Source of the DNA: Anoxybacillus pushchinoensis
Lineage (GTDB): Bacteria; Bacillota; Bacilli; Bacillales; Anoxybacillaceae
Assembly (NCBI RefSeq): GCF_900111795.1
Contig: NZ_FOJQ01000001.1
Coordinates: 61,636-125,635 of the forward strand
DNA length: 64,000 bases
Reading direction: 5' to 3'
The translations under genes and the position numbers were made by a program. Position 1 is the stretch's first letter, and the number at the start of each line of letters is the position of its first letter. The notes under the pieces were generated by a model. That model ran no database searches. It was not told the DNA's origin and worked only from the letters and a program-made list of their open reading frames with translations. Below, piece by piece: positions 27,534 through 37,288 of the stretch.

Positions 27534-27761
27534 TTACTCTTCGATGCGTACGTCTATTCGCTTTTTCGACTCGTTAGCTGCTTGAACTACAGTGCGAATC
27601 GCTTGAATGATTCGCCCGTTCTTCCCGATCACTTTCCCTACATCTTCTTTATGAAGGGAAATCGAATACGTGATCGATTGTTGTTGTTCCGTTTCGCGAA
27701 CGACGACGCATTCCGGATGATCGACAAGTGACCGAACGATCGTCTCAAGCAACGTTTTCAT
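27534..27761 (-). CDS. khpA: KH-domain RNA-binding protein KhpA (YlqC)
   Basis: KhpA is a small single-KH-domain RNA chaperone that often pairs with KhpB (Jag). The 75 residues contain the KH GxxG loop in VGKVIGKNGRIIQAIRTVVQ, with a downstream KRIDVRIEE strand. It starts 3 bases after the rpsP stop and belongs to the rpsP operon. Confidence 0.94.
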   Translation of the reverse strand: MKTLLETIVRSLVDHPECVVVRETEQQQSITYSISLHKEDVGKVIGKNGRIIQAIRTVVQAANESKKRIDVRIEE

Positions 27762-27764
27762 ACA

Positions 27765-28037
27765 TTACTTTCCGTACTTTAAGTTGTGGAATTTTTCTAA
27801 AATTCCTTGTTTTGAAAGCAAGTTGCGTACCGTGTCAGATGGTTTCGCACCGTTTTGCAACCATTTTAATGCAAGCTCTTCGTTAATTTTTACTTCTGCA
27901 GGCTCTGTTAACGGATTGTATGTGCCGATTGTTTCGATGAAACGACCGTCACGTGGAGAACGAGAATCTGCAACAACGATACGATAAAATGGTGATTTTT
28001 TTGCACCCATACGTTTTAAACGAATTTTTACTGCCAT
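27765..28037 (-). CDS. rpsP: 30S ribosomal protein S16
   Basis: S16 binds 16S rRNA early in 30S assembly. The 90-residue product begins [20 protein letters not shown] and contains [20 protein letters not shown]; both are diagnostic. Ribosome site GGAGGTG precedes ATG. It follows ffh at a 95-base gap that contains a promoter, and starts the rpsP-khpA-ylqD-rimM-trmD group. Confidence 0.98.
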   Translation of the reverse strand: MAVKIRLKRMGAKKSPFYRIVVADSRSPRDGRFIETIGTYNPLTEPAEVKINEELALKWLQNGAKPSDTVRNLLSKQGILEKFHNLKYGK

Positions 28038-28075
28038 AATTGTAGCACCTCCGAAAATATTTCACACAAGATAGT

Positions 28076-28104
28076 ATATTAGCAATAAACGTTTTGTTTG
28101 TAAA
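28076..28104 (-). promoter_or_regulatory. Promoter upstream of rpsP
   Basis: TTTACA (28104-28099), 17 bases and TAATAT (28081-28076) on the minus strand, 39 bases upstream of the rpsP ATG. Spacing is ideal and the -35 box has one mismatch; the -10 box is weaker. Confidence 0.5.
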
Positions 28105-28132
28105 GTGTTTTTTCTTAACACTGTTATTTTGT

Positions 28133-29473
28133 TTACATAAACGGGAAACGGAACCCTTTCTTTTTCCCTTTTGGCATCGTCGTCATCATTTTCATCATCT
28201 TTTTCATCTCATCAAATTGTTTAAGCAAGCGGTTGACGTCTTGTACTGTCGTTCCGCTCCCTTTCGCAATTCGCTTTTTGCGGCTAGAGTTGATGATGTC
28301 TGGGTTCATTTTTTCTTCTTTCGTCATCGAGCGAATAATTGCTTCTACCCGACTAATTTGCTTTTCATCGATGTGTATATTGTTAAGACCTTTCACCTTA
28401 TTCGCGCCTGGCAACATCTTTAAAATTTCATCGAGCGGACCGAGCTTACGCACTTGTCCTAGTTGCTCTAAAAAGTCGTCAAGTGTAAATGATGCCGTGC
28501 GCATTTTTTGCTCCAGCTCTTTTGCTTTTTCTTCATCGACGGCCGCTTGCGCTTTTTCGATTAGCGTCAATACGTCGCCCATGCCTAAAATGCGTGACGC
28601 CATTCGCTCGGGATGAAACGGCTCAAGCGCATCGAGCTTTTCGCCCATTCCGACAAATTTAATCGGCGTATTCGTGACCGCTTTAATGGACAATGCTGCT
28701 CCACCGCGCGTATCACCATCGAGTTTCGTCAAAATGACGCCCGTCAGCCCAAGCTGTTCGTTGAAGCTTTGGGCGACGTTGACCGCATCTTGCCCTGTCA
28801 TCGCATCGACGACGAGGAAAATTTCATCCGGCTTCGCCACTTCTTTTATTTGCTTTAATTCGTCCATGAGCGCTTCGTCAATGTGAAGCCGACCGGCTGT
28901 ATCAATTAAGACGTAATCATGATGTTCTTCTTTTGCTTTCGCAATCGCTTGTTTCGCGATTTCAACAGGACTCACTTGATCGCCGAGAGAAAAAACAGGA
29001 ATGTTAAGCTGTTTCCCTAACGTTTCAAGCTGTTTAATTGCTGCCGGCCGATAAATGTCGGCTGCGACGAGCAACGGTTTGCGATTATGTTTTTTGCGCA
29101 ATACATTCGCTAGCTTCCCCGTTGTCGTCGTTTTTCCTGCCCCTTGTAATCCGACCATCATGACGACAGTTGGCGGGCGGCTCGCTACAGCGATTTTGCT
29201 ATTTTCTCCCCCCATCAGCTCCGTCAATTCTTCTTTCACGACTTTGACGACTTGCTGTCCTGGGGTTAAGCTTTTCATCACTTCTTGTCCGACAGCCCGT
29301 TCGCTCACTTTTTTTACGAAGTCTTTGACGACTTTAAAATTGACGTCAGCTTCTAATAGCGCTAGCCGCACTTCACGCATCATTTCTTTTACATCGGCTT
29401 CCGTGACTTTGCCTTTGCCACGAATTTTATTCATGACATGTTGCAGACGGTCGGCCAATCCTTCAAATGCCAT
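28133..29473 (-). CDS. ffh: Signal recognition particle GTPase Ffh
   Basis: Ffh (SRP54) binds 4.5S RNA and signal sequences and docks with FtsY. The N domain is followed by the G domain with VGLQGAGKTTTTGKLANVLR (G1), DTAGRLHID (G3), and TKLDGDTRGGAALS (G4). The methionine-rich M domain occupies the last 130 residues and ends MMKMMTTMPKGKKKG. The 446-residue length is normal. It starts 12 bases after ylxM, its usual operon partner. Confidence 0.98.
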   Translation of the reverse strand: MAFEGLADRLQHVMNKIRGKGKVTEADVKEMMREVRLALLEADVNFKVVKDFVKKVSERAVGQEVMKSLTPGQQVVKVVKEELTELMGGENSKIAVASRPPTVVMMVGLQGAGKTTTTGKLANVLRKKHNRKPLLVAADIYRPAAIKQLETLGKQLNIPVFSLGDQVSPVEIAKQAIAKAKEEHHDYVLIDTAGRLHIDEALMDELKQIKEVAKPDEIFLVVDAMTGQDAVNVAQSFNEQLGLTGVILTKLDGDTRGGAALSIKAVTNTPIKFVGMGEKLDALEPFHPERMASRILGMGDVLTLIEKAQAAVDEEKAKELEQKMRTASFTLDDFLEQLGQVRKLGPLDEILKMLPGANKVKGLNNIHIDEKQISRVEAIIRSMTKEEKMNPDIINSSRKKRIAKGSGTTVQDVNRLLKQFDEMKKMMKMMTTMPKGKKKGFRFPFM

Positions 29474-29485
29474 CGTTACCGCCCC

Positions 29486-29818
29486 CTACTCTAATTTCTC
29501 CAACTCCACAACGAGCCTCATCAGTTCTTCATCGTTCGGATAGCGCTCGGCAATGTGCGCTTTTAATACATGTAGCAGTTTTTGCCGCTGCTGAAACTTT
29601 TGAAAGAGCAACAATTTTTGCTCATAGTCTTCTAGCATAGCTTCCGTCCGTTTAATGTTATCGTACACCGCTTGACGACTCACTTCGTACTCTTCGGCAA
29701 TTTCACCGAGGGAGTAATCGTCTAAATAATAAAGGGACATATAGTTTCGTTGCTTCGGTGTTAACAACGATTGGTAAAAATCGTATAAATAGTTCATTCT
29801 CGTTGTTTTCTCTAGCAT
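29486..29818 (-). CDS. ylxM: YlxM, putative SRP-associated HTH protein
   Basis: YlxM is a 110-residue helical protein with a sigma-70 region 4-like helix-turn-helix ([20 protein letters not shown]). It is always found beside ffh in Firmicutes; in streptococci YlxM modulates SRP GTPase activity. The N-terminus [20 protein letters not shown] is conserved. Its own promoter, with a perfect TTGACA, lies in the gap after ftsY. Confidence 0.93.
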   Translation of the reverse strand: MLEKTTRMNYLYDFYQSLLTPKQRNYMSLYYLDDYSLGEIAEEYEVSRQAVYDNIKRTEAMLEDYEQKLLLFQKFQQRQKLLHVLKAHIAERYPNDEELMRLVVELEKLE

Positions 29819-29859
29819 GAAACTCCCCCCTGTTAAGTGAAACGCCTTTACACGACTTT

Positions 29860-29888
29860 AGTTTATATGTTTTGTGCGATGCTGTCAA
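29860..29888 (-). promoter_or_regulatory. Sigma-A promoter of ylxM-ffh
   Basis: The minus strand has a perfect TTGACA (29888-29883), 17 bases and TAAACT (29865-29860). It lies 42 bases upstream of the ylxM start, directly after the ftsY stop. Spacing is ideal. Confidence 0.6.
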
Positions 29889-29889
29889 G

Positions 29890-30888
29890 TTATTCTCCTT
29901 GCACTTCCTCACGTTCCATAAACGATGCAAATAACCCATAAACGAATTGTTCTGCGTTAAATGGCTCTAGATCGTCCACTTTTTCCCCTAAACCGACAAA
30001 CTTCACCGGAATGTTTAACTCGTGGCGAATCGCCAATACGATACCACCTTTAGCCGTGCCGTCCAGTTTCGTCAGTACAATGCCCGTCACGTTTGTCGCT
30101 TCTTTAAACGTTTTCGCTTGGCTCATTGCATTTTGTCCTGTCGTTGCATCCAATACGAGCAATACTTCATGCGGTGCACCCGGCACTTCACGTTCAATGA
30201 CGCGTCTCACTTTTTCAAGCTCTTTCATTAAGTTAACTTTATTTTGTAAACGGCCGGCTGTGTCGCATAATAAAACGTCGACGTTGCGCGATTTAGCCGC
30301 TTGAATCGCATCGTACATCACCGCCGCTGGATCAGAGCCAGCAGACTGTTTAATGACTTCCACGCCGACTCGCTCGCCCCATACTTCAAGCTGTTCAATT
30401 GCACCTGCCCGGAACGTGTCGCCAGCTGCCAACATGACTGTTTTCCCTTCGTTCTTTAATTTGTGCGCAAGCTTTCCGATCGTCGTCGTTTTTCCGACGC
30501 CGTTTACACCGACAAATAAAATGACCGTTAAGCCGCTTGGTTGGATATTTAGTTCTATTTTTTCATCGCCGCCCGCTTGGTATATATCGATGAGTTTTTC
30601 GGAAATGACGCTATACATGTCTTTCGGGTCTTGAATGTTGCGACGCTTTACTTCCATTTTCAGCTCGTCAATGAATTCCATCACAGTAGCAACCCCGACG
30701 TCAGATGCGATTAAAATTTCTTCTAGTTCTTCAAAAAACTCTTCGTCCACTTTGCGATAGCGGGCGATTAAATCGTTCACTTTTCCCGCGAACGAATCAC
30801 GCGTTTTTTCTAAACCTCGCTTAAACTTTTCCGTTACTGTATCTGCTTGTTTTGCGATTTTTTCTTTTAACTTTTTAAAAAAGCTCAC
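29890..30888 (-). CDS. ftsY: SRP receptor GTPase FtsY
   Basis: FtsY is the membrane-associated receptor for the SRP-ribosome complex. The 332 residues include the NG domain with FVGVNGVGKTTTIGKLAHKL near residue 130, DTAGRLQNKVNLMKEL and TKLDGTAKGGIVLAI. The acidic A domain of E. coli is missing, as in B. subtilis; the N-terminus is a short basic amphipathic helix (FFKKLKEKIAKQ). It starts 6 bases after smc. Confidence 0.98.
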   Translation of the reverse strand: MSFFKKLKEKIAKQADTVTEKFKRGLEKTRDSFAGKVNDLIARYRKVDEEFFEELEEILIASDVGVATVMEFIDELKMEVKRRNIQDPKDMYSVISEKLIDIYQAGGDEKIELNIQPSGLTVILFVGVNGVGKTTTIGKLAHKLKNEGKTVMLAAGDTFRAGAIEQLEVWGERVGVEVIKQSAGSDPAAVMYDAIQAAKSRNVDVLLCDTAGRLQNKVNLMKELEKVRRVIEREVPGAPHEVLLVLDATTGQNAMSQAKTFKEATNVTGIVLTKLDGTAKGGIVLAIRHELNIPVKFVGLGEKVDDLEPFNAEQFVYGLFASFMEREEVQGE

Positions 30889-30894
30889 CGTTTC

Positions 30895-33800
30895 TCATCC
30901 TTTCTTTCCAGCTGCTTCTTCCAATCGAACAGAAACAAGTTTCGATACACCTGATTGTTGCATCGTGACCCCGTACAATACATCGGCTTCTTCCATCGTT
31001 CCTTTGCGATGAGTAATGACGATAAATTGCGTTTCGTTGCTAAATTTCTTTAAATATTTTGCATATCGTTGCACGTTCGCTTCATCGAGGGCAGCTTCTA
31101 CTTCGTCGAGCACGCAAAACGGAACAGGGCGAACGTTTAAAATCGCAAATAAAAGCGCGATGGCTGTTAATGCCCGTTCTCCGCCTGATAGTAAACTTAA
31201 ATGTTGCAGTTTTTTTCCCGGCGGTTGTGCGACAATATCGACACCTGTATGAAGTAAGTCGTTCGGATCCGTAAGCTGTAAATCTGCCTTTCCTCCTCCG
31301 AACAGTTCGACAAACACGCGCGCAAATTGCGTGCGAATGAGTTCAAACGTCGTCGCAAATCGTCGCTTCATTTCATCATCCATTTCATCAATCACTTGGT
31401 AAAGCGTATCTTTTGCCCGCTGTAAATCTTCTTTCTGTTCCGTTAAAAAGCGATGGCGTTCTGATACACGTTCATATTCTTCAATAGCACCAAGGTTGAC
31501 CGTTCCGAGCTCATCAATAGCAAGTTGAATGAGTTTTACTTTTTTCCGCGCTTCTTGCGCTGGAATGTGGAGCGGGAACGATTGTTTCGCTGCTTCAAAC
31601 GACAGTTTGTATTCTTCACGAAGACGGTTTAACAAATGGTCTAATTCCATATCTAAACGAGCCAGTTTCACTTCTTCGTCTTTTAACGTATCGGTTAGTT
31701 GTTTATGTTGACGTTTCCATTCTTTTATTTCTTTTTCGAGCTGTTCAAGTTTCGTTTGGTAATGTAGCCGCTGCTCACGCCGCGTAGCAATAAGCTGCGT
31801 TGTTTCTTCTTTTTGTCTCGTTTTTTCTTCACATATTCGTTCAAGTTGTTGTTCATCTTCCGTTTGCTCGTTCATATGATGGACAAGCTCATTGCGCTCA
31901 CGTTCTAGTTGCTCGCGAGCTCGTTTCGTTTCTTCCTGCTCTTCAATCAGCCGAAGCACGTGTTGTTGTTCGTTTCTGACGTGCTCTTGCTTTTCTGCCA
32001 GCGCGACTTTCAAAGCGGTAAGCTGTTCTTGCATTTGTTCTTTTGATTGTTGTTCTTGCTGTTTTTTTTCAGTCCATTGCTTCACTTGTTCATCAATGGA
32101 AGCGATGTTTTTTTGAAGCGTTTCAAGCGATTGTACGACGTGATGAAGGCGAGTCGTTAGCTCTTCTTTTTCTTCTTCAAGCGTTTGCCGCTCATAGCGG
32201 TATACAGCTAACCGTTCATCGAAATGCTTTTTACGAAGATCGAGCTCCGTCCATGCACTTTTTTCTTCTTGCAACGTCGTGCGACGAGCTTCTAGTTCGG
32301 CATAAAGCGCTTCCCGACGCTGTTCTGCCTGCGCAATCGCTTCTTTTTCGCGCTGCACGAGCTGTTCAAGTTCCACCGTTTTTCGCTCAACATCGCGCCA
32401 ATTAGCTGTTACTTCTTCTAACTCACGGGCACGGCTGAATAAGGAACTCGTCTGTTTATTTACCGTTCCTCCCGTCATCGCCCCACCCGGATTTACAACA
32501 TCTCCTTCAAGCGTAACGAGACGATAACGATATTGCAGTTGACGGGCGAGTTCGTTTGCTCCTTTTAAGTCGCGCGTAATAATGACTGTGCCGAGCAAAT
32601 TTGTCATCACTTGCTCGTACGTCGCGCTATAAGAAATTAACTGCGAAGCAACGCCAACGTAAGCTGGGTGTTTGGCGATTTCCGCTAGAACAGATGAAGG
32701 GAGCGACTTGCGCTGAATGACGTTGAGCGGCAAAAATGTCGCCCTTCCTGCTGCGTGATGTTTTAAAAATTGAATCGCCTCACGGGCACTTTGTTCGTTT
32801 TCGACGACGATATGTTGCGCCGCCCCACCGAGCGCCACCTCGATCGCTGTTTCTAATTCCGATGGCACGGTCATAAGCTCAACAACCGCCCCATGAATAC
32901 CTTTAAGACGATGCTTTGCTTTTAATACTTCTTTCACGCCTTGGAAAAATCCAGCGTACTCTTGTTGCATCGCTTCCAGCATTTCTTTCCTCGATTTTAG
33001 CTTTTGAACGTATTGATACGCCTCATATAGCGTCGCTTCCTTTTTACGATATCGCTCTTTTCGCAACGTTAATTGTTGCTCTTCGCTTTGAATGACTTCT
33101 TCTTGTTTAGCGATGCGCTCTTGCAGTTCGTCAATGCGTTGTCGTTTCTCCTCCCATTCGTCAACGATACGTTCGTACGCTTGAATATGTTCATCGTTCG
33201 CTGCAATGAGCTGCCGTTGTTTATGCTCATTTTTTTGCAGCTGCGCTTCTATATGCGTCCGTTCATTTTTTAACGTCGCTTGCTCATGAACGAGATCAAT
33301 ATATTCGCTCTTTAGCCGTTCAATTTCCGCTTCCGCTTTCGGACCATAAGCTAACAGCACGTCATTTTTTTCTTTTAGCTCCGCTTGGAGCGTTTGTACC
33401 TCTTTTTGAAGTTGTTGAAGCTGTTTCTTTTTTTCAGCAATCATCGCTTCAAGCGAACGCTCGCGTTCAGCGAGCTGCGCCATCGTTTGTTCCATTTGTT
33501 GTTGCTGTTTATGCGCATGGCTTTTCCGTTCCTTTAATAATTGTTTTTTCCCTTCCGTTTTTTCGAGCTCTTCGCTTACAAGCAACAACACTTGCTGCAA
33601 ACCATCAATCGACTCGTCGAGCGCCGCCAATTCATGGCGCAGCTCAGCAATGTGCGCCTCTTCTTTTTGTAACGTCGTCGCTAGTTCCATCTCGTTTTGT
33701 TCATGCAACGCGAGCTGTGCTTTTAACGACTCCCACGTTTTATGCAGCTGTTCGATTTCATAGACGATTAAGCCAACTTCGTACGTCTGTAATTGTTCTT

Positions 33801-34455
33801 TTTTTTCGATATATTCTTTAGCAATCGACGCTTGTTGTTTTAGAGGCTCAAGCTGCTGGTTTAATTCGTGTAAAATGTCTTGCACACGTTGTAAATGATC
33901 TTCTGTCTCACTTAATTTATGTTCAGCCTTTTTTTTCCTCATTTTATATTTTAACACGCCAGCCGCATCTTCAAAAATCATGCGTCGGTCTTCTGGTTTG
34001 CTGCTTAAAATTTCTTCTACTTTTCCTTGGCTAATGATTGAAAAAGCTTCACGGCCAACGCCTGAATCCATAAATAAATCGACGATATCTTTTAAACGGC
34101 ACGGCTGTTTGTTAATGAAAAATTCGCTATCTCCCGAGCGATATACGCGCCGTGTTACGCTCACTTCTTCGTACTCAAGTGGCAAAAACTGATCGCTATT
34201 ATCTAGCGTTAATGTGACTTCCGCTACGTTCAGCGGCTTACGCGATTCGCTTCCAGAGAAGATGACATCTTCCATTTTTGCCCCGCGAAGCGACTTGACA
34301 GATTGTTCTCCAAGCACCCAACGAATCGCATCTGTAATGTTGCTTTTCCCACTTCCGTTCGGACCGACGATGGCCGTCATCCCCGGGACAAAATCGATCG
34401 AAATGCGGTCAGCAAATGATTTAAATCCGATAGCTTCTAAACGCTTGAGGAACAC
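30895..34455 (-). CDS. smc: Chromosome segregation ATPase Smc
   Basis: Smc forms the bacterial condensin with ScpA and ScpB. The start GTG 34455 follows AAAGGGGGATG at good spacing, while the upstream ATG lies inside that site; the result is 1186 residues, like B. subtilis Smc. Walker A is GPNGSGKSN at about 31-39. Two long coiled coils flank a hinge near 500-660 (GAVVELMTVPSELETAIEVA). The C-terminal signature LLSGGERALTAIALLFAI and Walker B VLDEVEAALDEANV complete the head. It lies between rnc and ftsY. Confidence 0.98.
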   Translation of the reverse strand: MFLKRLEAIGFKSFADRISIDFVPGMTAIVGPNGSGKSNITDAIRWVLGEQSVKSLRGAKMEDVIFSGSESRKPLNVAEVTLTLDNSDQFLPLEYEEVSVTRRVYRSGDSEFFINKQPCRLKDIVDLFMDSGVGREAFSIISQGKVEEILSSKPEDRRMIFEDAAGVLKYKMRKKKAEHKLSETEDHLQRVQDILHELNQQLEPLKQQASIAKEYIEKKEQLQTYEVGLIVYEIEQLHKTWESLKAQLALHEQNEMELATTLQKEEAHIAELRHELAALDESIDGLQQVLLLVSEELEKTEGKKQLLKERKSHAHKQQQQMEQTMAQLAERERSLEAMIAEKKKQLQQLQKEVQTLQAELKEKNDVLLAYGPKAEAEIERLKSEYIDLVHEQATLKNERTHIEAQLQKNEHKQRQLIAANDEHIQAYERIVDEWEEKRQRIDELQERIAKQEEVIQSEEQQLTLRKERYRKKEATLYEAYQYVQKLKSRKEMLEAMQQEYAGFFQGVKEVLKAKHRLKGIHGAVVELMTVPSELETAIEVALGGAAQHIVVENEQSAREAIQFLKHHAAGRATFLPLNVIQRKSLPSSVLAEIAKHPAYVGVASQLISYSATYEQVMTNLLGTVIITRDLKGANELARQLQYRYRLVTLEGDVVNPGGAMTGGTVNKQTSSLFSRARELEEVTANWRDVERKTVELEQLVQREKEAIAQAEQRREALYAELEARRTTLQEEKSAWTELDLRKKHFDERLAVYRYERQTLEEEKEELTTRLHHVVQSLETLQKNIASIDEQVKQWTEKKQQEQQSKEQMQEQLTALKVALAEKQEHVRNEQQHVLRLIEEQEETKRAREQLERERNELVHHMNEQTEDEQQLERICEEKTRQKEETTQLIATRREQRLHYQTKLEQLEKEIKEWKRQHKQLTDTLKDEEVKLARLDMELDHLLNRLREEYKLSFEAAKQSFPLHIPAQEARKKVKLIQLAIDELGTVNLGAIEEYERVSERHRFLTEQKEDLQRAKDTLYQVIDEMDDEMKRRFATTFELIRTQFARVFVELFGGGKADLQLTDPNDLLHTGVDIVAQPPGKKLQHLSLLSGGERALTAIALLFAILNVRPVPFCVLDEVEAALDEANVQRYAKYLKKFSNETQFIVITHRKGTMEEADVLYGVTMQQSGVSKLVSVRLEEAAGKKG

Positions 34456-34484
34456 ATACATCCCCCTTTATTCAAAAGATATGA

Positions 34485-34523
34485 CAACAAACAAGGCTGT
34501 CCTTTCGCACCGGATCAGCCTTG
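34485..34523 (-). terminator. Intrinsic terminator after rnc
   Basis: CAAGGCTG (34492-34499) and CAGCCTTG (34516-34523) form a perfect stem, extended inside by TCC/GGA pairing. The minus strand continues TTTGTTGTC. The stem includes the end of rnc and separates it from smc. Confidence 0.7.
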
Positions 34524-35231
34524 TTGTGATTGTTTTAGCTTGGCTAATGCCATTTGCGCGGCGCGCTGCTCTGCTTCTTTTTTCGAGCGTCCAACGCCAA
34601 CGCCAAGCTCCTCACCGTTTAACGATACGCGCGATACGAACTCTTTATTATGTGCAGGACCTTTTTCTTGCAAAATTTTATATTCTAAAACTCCGCTGCC
34701 ATCGCGTTGCACGAGCTCTTGTAGTTGGCTTTTATAATCCATCACATGAGAAAAAGCACCTTCGCGAATTTTTGGGAACATCGTTTTCCCTAAAAATTGG
34801 ACGACCGCTTCCATGCCTTGATCTAAATAGAGCGCCCCAATAAACGCTTCAAACACGTCAGCTAGCAATGATGGACGTGTTCTTCCACCTGTCAGTTCCT
34901 CTCCTTTACCGAGTAAAACGAGCTCGCCAAACGATAGCGCATGGGCAAACATGACAAGCGATGGTTCACAAACGATCGCCGCCCGCAGCTTCGTCAGCTC
35001 CCCTTCGCTCATTTGTGGAAATTGTTCAAATAAATATTGCGAAACGGTCAATTCAAGGACAGCATCTCCTAAAAATTCAAGGCGCTCGTTGTCTTCATGT
35101 AGCCGCTTTCGATGCTCATTCACATATGATGAATGGGTAAATGCTTGCATAAGCAATTTTTCATCGCGAAAAAAAATACCAATTTGCTCTTGAAACTGTT
35201 TAAATTTCATGTACGGTCGTTGCTTCGACAT
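34515..35231 (-). CDS. rnc: Ribonuclease III
   Basis: RNase III cleaves double-stranded RNA and matures rRNA and the SRP RNA. The 238 residues contain the nuclease signature [15 protein letters not shown] near 47 and the second acidic cluster [20 protein letters not shown]. The C-terminal dsRNA-binding domain shows [20 protein letters not shown] and [16 protein letters not shown]. Order acpP-rnc-smc matches B. subtilis. [10 protein letters not shown] has a second possible start at residue 8. Confidence 0.97.
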   Translation of the reverse strand: MSKQRPYMKFKQFQEQIGIFFRDEKLLMQAFTHSSYVNEHRKRLHEDNERLEFLGDAVLELTVSQYLFEQFPQMSEGELTKLRAAIVCEPSLVMFAHALSFGELVLLGKGEELTGGRTRPSLLADVFEAFIGALYLDQGMEAVVQFLGKTMFPKIREGAFSHVMDYKSQLQELVQRDGSGVLEYKILQEKGPAHNKEFVSRVSLNGEELGVGVGRSKKEAEQRAAQMALAKLKQSQQG

Positions 35232-35259
35232 GCATATGAACCCCCAACTATAAACGTAA

Positions 35260-35295
35260 AAAGCATAGAAAGCCCCGCTTACAAAACGGGACTTT
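35260..35295 (-). terminator. Probable terminator after acpP
   Basis: AAAGCCCCG (35269-35277) and CGGGACTTT (35287-35295) pair over 9 positions with one G-U pair and a 9-base loop. The minus strand continues CTATGCTTTTTAC, a moderately T-rich tail. It ends the fapR lipid operon. Confidence 0.6.
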
Positions 35296-35300
35296 GCATA

Positions 35301-35537
35301 TTATGATAGACGGCTTTTTATGTAGTTAACTGCATCACCTACAGTAACGATTTTCTCCGCCTCTTCATCTGAAATTTCCATATCAAACTCATCTTCTAAT
35401 TCCATAACAAGCTCAACAACATCAAGAGAGTCTGCTCCTAAATCTTCTTTAAATGAAGATTCGAGCGTCACTTGCGACTCTTCTACGCCAAGGCGATCTA
35501 CGATAATTTTCGTTACACGCTCTAATACGTCTGCCAT
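35301..35537 (-). CDS. acpP: Acyl carrier protein
   Basis: ACP carries growing acyl chains on a phosphopantetheine arm. The 78-residue acidic product has the modification Ser in [20 protein letters not shown] near residue 38. The start is ATG 35537 ([20 protein letters not shown]), after GGGGAGGTGAAT. It is the last gene of fapR-plsX-fabD-fabG-acpP and lies 58 bases after fabG. Confidence 0.98.
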   Translation of the reverse strand: MADVLERVTKIIVDRLGVEESQVTLESSFKEDLGADSLDVVELVMELEDEFDMEISDEEAEKIVTVGDAVNYIKSRLS

Positions 35538-35595
35538 TTTATTCACCTCCCCTCAAGTCATTATACTGAATTATAGCAGAAAATAAAACGAATTT

Positions 35596-36339
35596 TTACA
35601 TGACCATGCCGCCGTCGACGTGAATCGTTTGCCCCGTCATATAGCTTGCCCCATCTGAAACGAGAAAAGCCACGACGTGCGCAATATCTTCTGGATTTCC
35701 AAAGCGTGCAAGCGGAATTTGTTGCAACATCGCTTGGCGAACATCTTCGCTTAATTGATCCGTCATATCTGTCGTAATAAATCCGGGTGCGACAGCATTT
35801 ACTGTAATGTTTCGGCTTGCGAGTTCTTTGGCCGCCGTTTTCGTCAACCCGATCACGCCTGCTTTCGCCGCAACATAGTTCGCTTGTCCAGGATTGCCGC
35901 TTACACCGACGATGGACGCTACGTTTACAATTCGACCGTACCGTTGTTTCATCATTTGGCGCGTGACCGCTTTCGTACATAAAAAGACGCCTTTTAAGTT
36001 CGTGTTTATGACGGCATCCCATTCTTCTTCCTTCATGCGCATAAGCAAGTTATCGCGCGTAATACCTGCATTGTTCACTAAAATATCTACCCGTCCCCAT
36101 CGCTCAAGCACTTCTTTTACCATGCGGTCAACGGCCTCGCTGTTGGCGACATCAGCTTGCACAGCAAACGCCTCGCCACCGTGTTCTACAATTTGCGCGA
36201 CAACTTCGTTTGCTTTCGCCTCGCTTCCTGCATAGTTGACCGCTACTTTTGCACCAAGCCGAGCCAAATGTAAAGCAATTTCGCGCCCGATGCCTCGCGA
36301 CGCCCCTGTAACAATCGCTACTTTCCCTTCCATTTTCAT
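35596..36339 (-). CDS. fabG: 3-oxoacyl-[ACP] reductase FabG
   Basis: FabG is the NADPH-dependent ketoreductase of fatty acid elongation. The 247-residue SDR protein has the cofactor motif [13 protein letters not shown] at about 10-22, [19 protein letters not shown] and the catalytic Ser-Tyr-Lys in [12 protein letters not shown] and [14 protein letters not shown]. It overlaps fabD by 4 bases, so the pair is likely translationally coupled. Confidence 0.98.
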   Translation of the reverse strand: MKMEGKVAIVTGASRGIGREIALHLARLGAKVAVNYAGSEAKANEVVAQIVEHGGEAFAVQADVANSEAVDRMVKEVLERWGRVDILVNNAGITRDNLLMRMKEEEWDAVINTNLKGVFLCTKAVTRQMMKQRYGRIVNVASIVGVSGNPGQANYVAAKAGVIGLTKTAAKELASRNITVNAVAPGFITTDMTDQLSEDVRQAMLQQIPLARFGNPEDIAHVVAFLVSDGASYMTGQTIHVDGGMVM

Positions 36340-37280
36340 TCCCCTTTCACCGCAGCTACCGTCGCTGTGAACGATGCTTCATCAAAAATAGAATAGACGT
36401 TGACATGACGGTTTATTTTTTTCACAAGACCGCTTAACACTTTTCCAGGACCAATTTCGATAAACGTATTTACGCCGAGATCGATCATCGTTTGAACCGA
36501 TTGTTCCCAACGAACAGGCGAATATAGCTGTTCGACAAGGCGCCGTTTTATTTCTGCTGGATCTGTCATCGGTTGGGCCGTAACGTTTGAAATGACTGGT
36601 ACATCGCTTGCTTGAAACGACAACGTGTCGAGCACGGACGAAAACTGCTCTGCCGCTCGTTTCATTAAAATGGAGTGAAACGGCCCGCTCACTTCGAGCG
36701 GAATGACCCGCTTAGCCCCTTTTTCTTTCGCGAGCTGCGCCGCACGCTCAACTGCCCCTTTCGCACCTGAAATGACAATTTGTCCCGGACAGTTTAAGTT
36801 CGCCAATTGGACAGGTGATGATTCCGTTGCTGCTTCATCGACAACTTGTTGCAATAAAGCTTCATCCATCCCGAGCACCGCCGCCATCGTTCCTTGTCCT
36901 GACGGCACCGCCTGTTCCATCAACTCTCCGCGCTTGCGCACCGCATATACACCATCAGTGAACGAAAGCACAGACGCTGCAACAAGCGCACTATATTCTC
37001 CAAGACTATGTCCAGCTACGTAATGTGGACGAATGCCCGCTTCTTTTACTTTTTGTAAGTATGCGATGCTCGTTGTTAACAATGCCGGTTGGGCATTTTC
37101 TGTTTTTGTTAGTACGTCTTGCGGCCCTTCAAAAATGAGTTGTGACAAAGACATTTGCAACCGTTCATCTGCTAGGCGAAAGATCGCAGCTACCGCCTCG
37201 TCTTTTTCTGCCCATTCTTTCCCCATGCCGACCGTTTGTGAACCTTGTCCTGGAAAAATAAATGCAATTTTCCCCATCAT
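36336..37280 (-). CDS. fabD: Malonyl-CoA:ACP transacylase FabD
   Basis: FabD loads malonate onto ACP. The 314 residues begin with [18 protein letters not shown]. The nucleophilic Ser is in [15 protein letters not shown] near residue 90, and the catalytic His is in [13 protein letters not shown] near 200. It lies 8 bases after plsX and overlaps fabG. Order matches the FapR-regulated operon of B. subtilis. Confidence 0.98.
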   Translation of the reverse strand: MMGKIAFIFPGQGSQTVGMGKEWAEKDEAVAAIFRLADERLQMSLSQLIFEGPQDVLTKTENAQPALLTTSIAYLQKVKEAGIRPHYVAGHSLGEYSALVAASVLSFTDGVYAVRKRGELMEQAVPSGQGTMAAVLGMDEALLQQVVDEAATESSPVQLANLNCPGQIVISGAKGAVERAAQLAKEKGAKRVIPLEVSGPFHSILMKRAAEQFSSVLDTLSFQASDVPVISNVTAQPMTDPAEIKRRLVEQLYSPVRWEQSVQTMIDLGVNTFIEIGPGKVLSGLVKKINRHVNVYSIFDEASFTATVAAVKGE

Positions 37281-37288
37281 GCCACCTC

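Noticed and set aside
28100..28135. AGTGTT/AACACT stem after ffh
   Set aside because: Six weak pairs and no T-run; it overlaps the rpsP -35 region and is not called as a terminator.
29055..29543. 162-codon plus-strand frame inside ffh
   Set aside because: Antisense shadow of the conserved ffh G domain; composition follows from the reverse complement of the real gene.
34214..34843. 209-codon open frame on the plus strand across the smc start and rnc end
   Set aside because: It runs antisense to two strongly conserved genes and through a terminator, has no ribosome site and no recognisable protein features.
35561..36022. 153-codon minus-strand frame overlapping fabG
   Set aside because: Same strand but another frame within fabG; Arg/Cys-rich with no family resemblance, while the fabG frame has complete SDR motifs.
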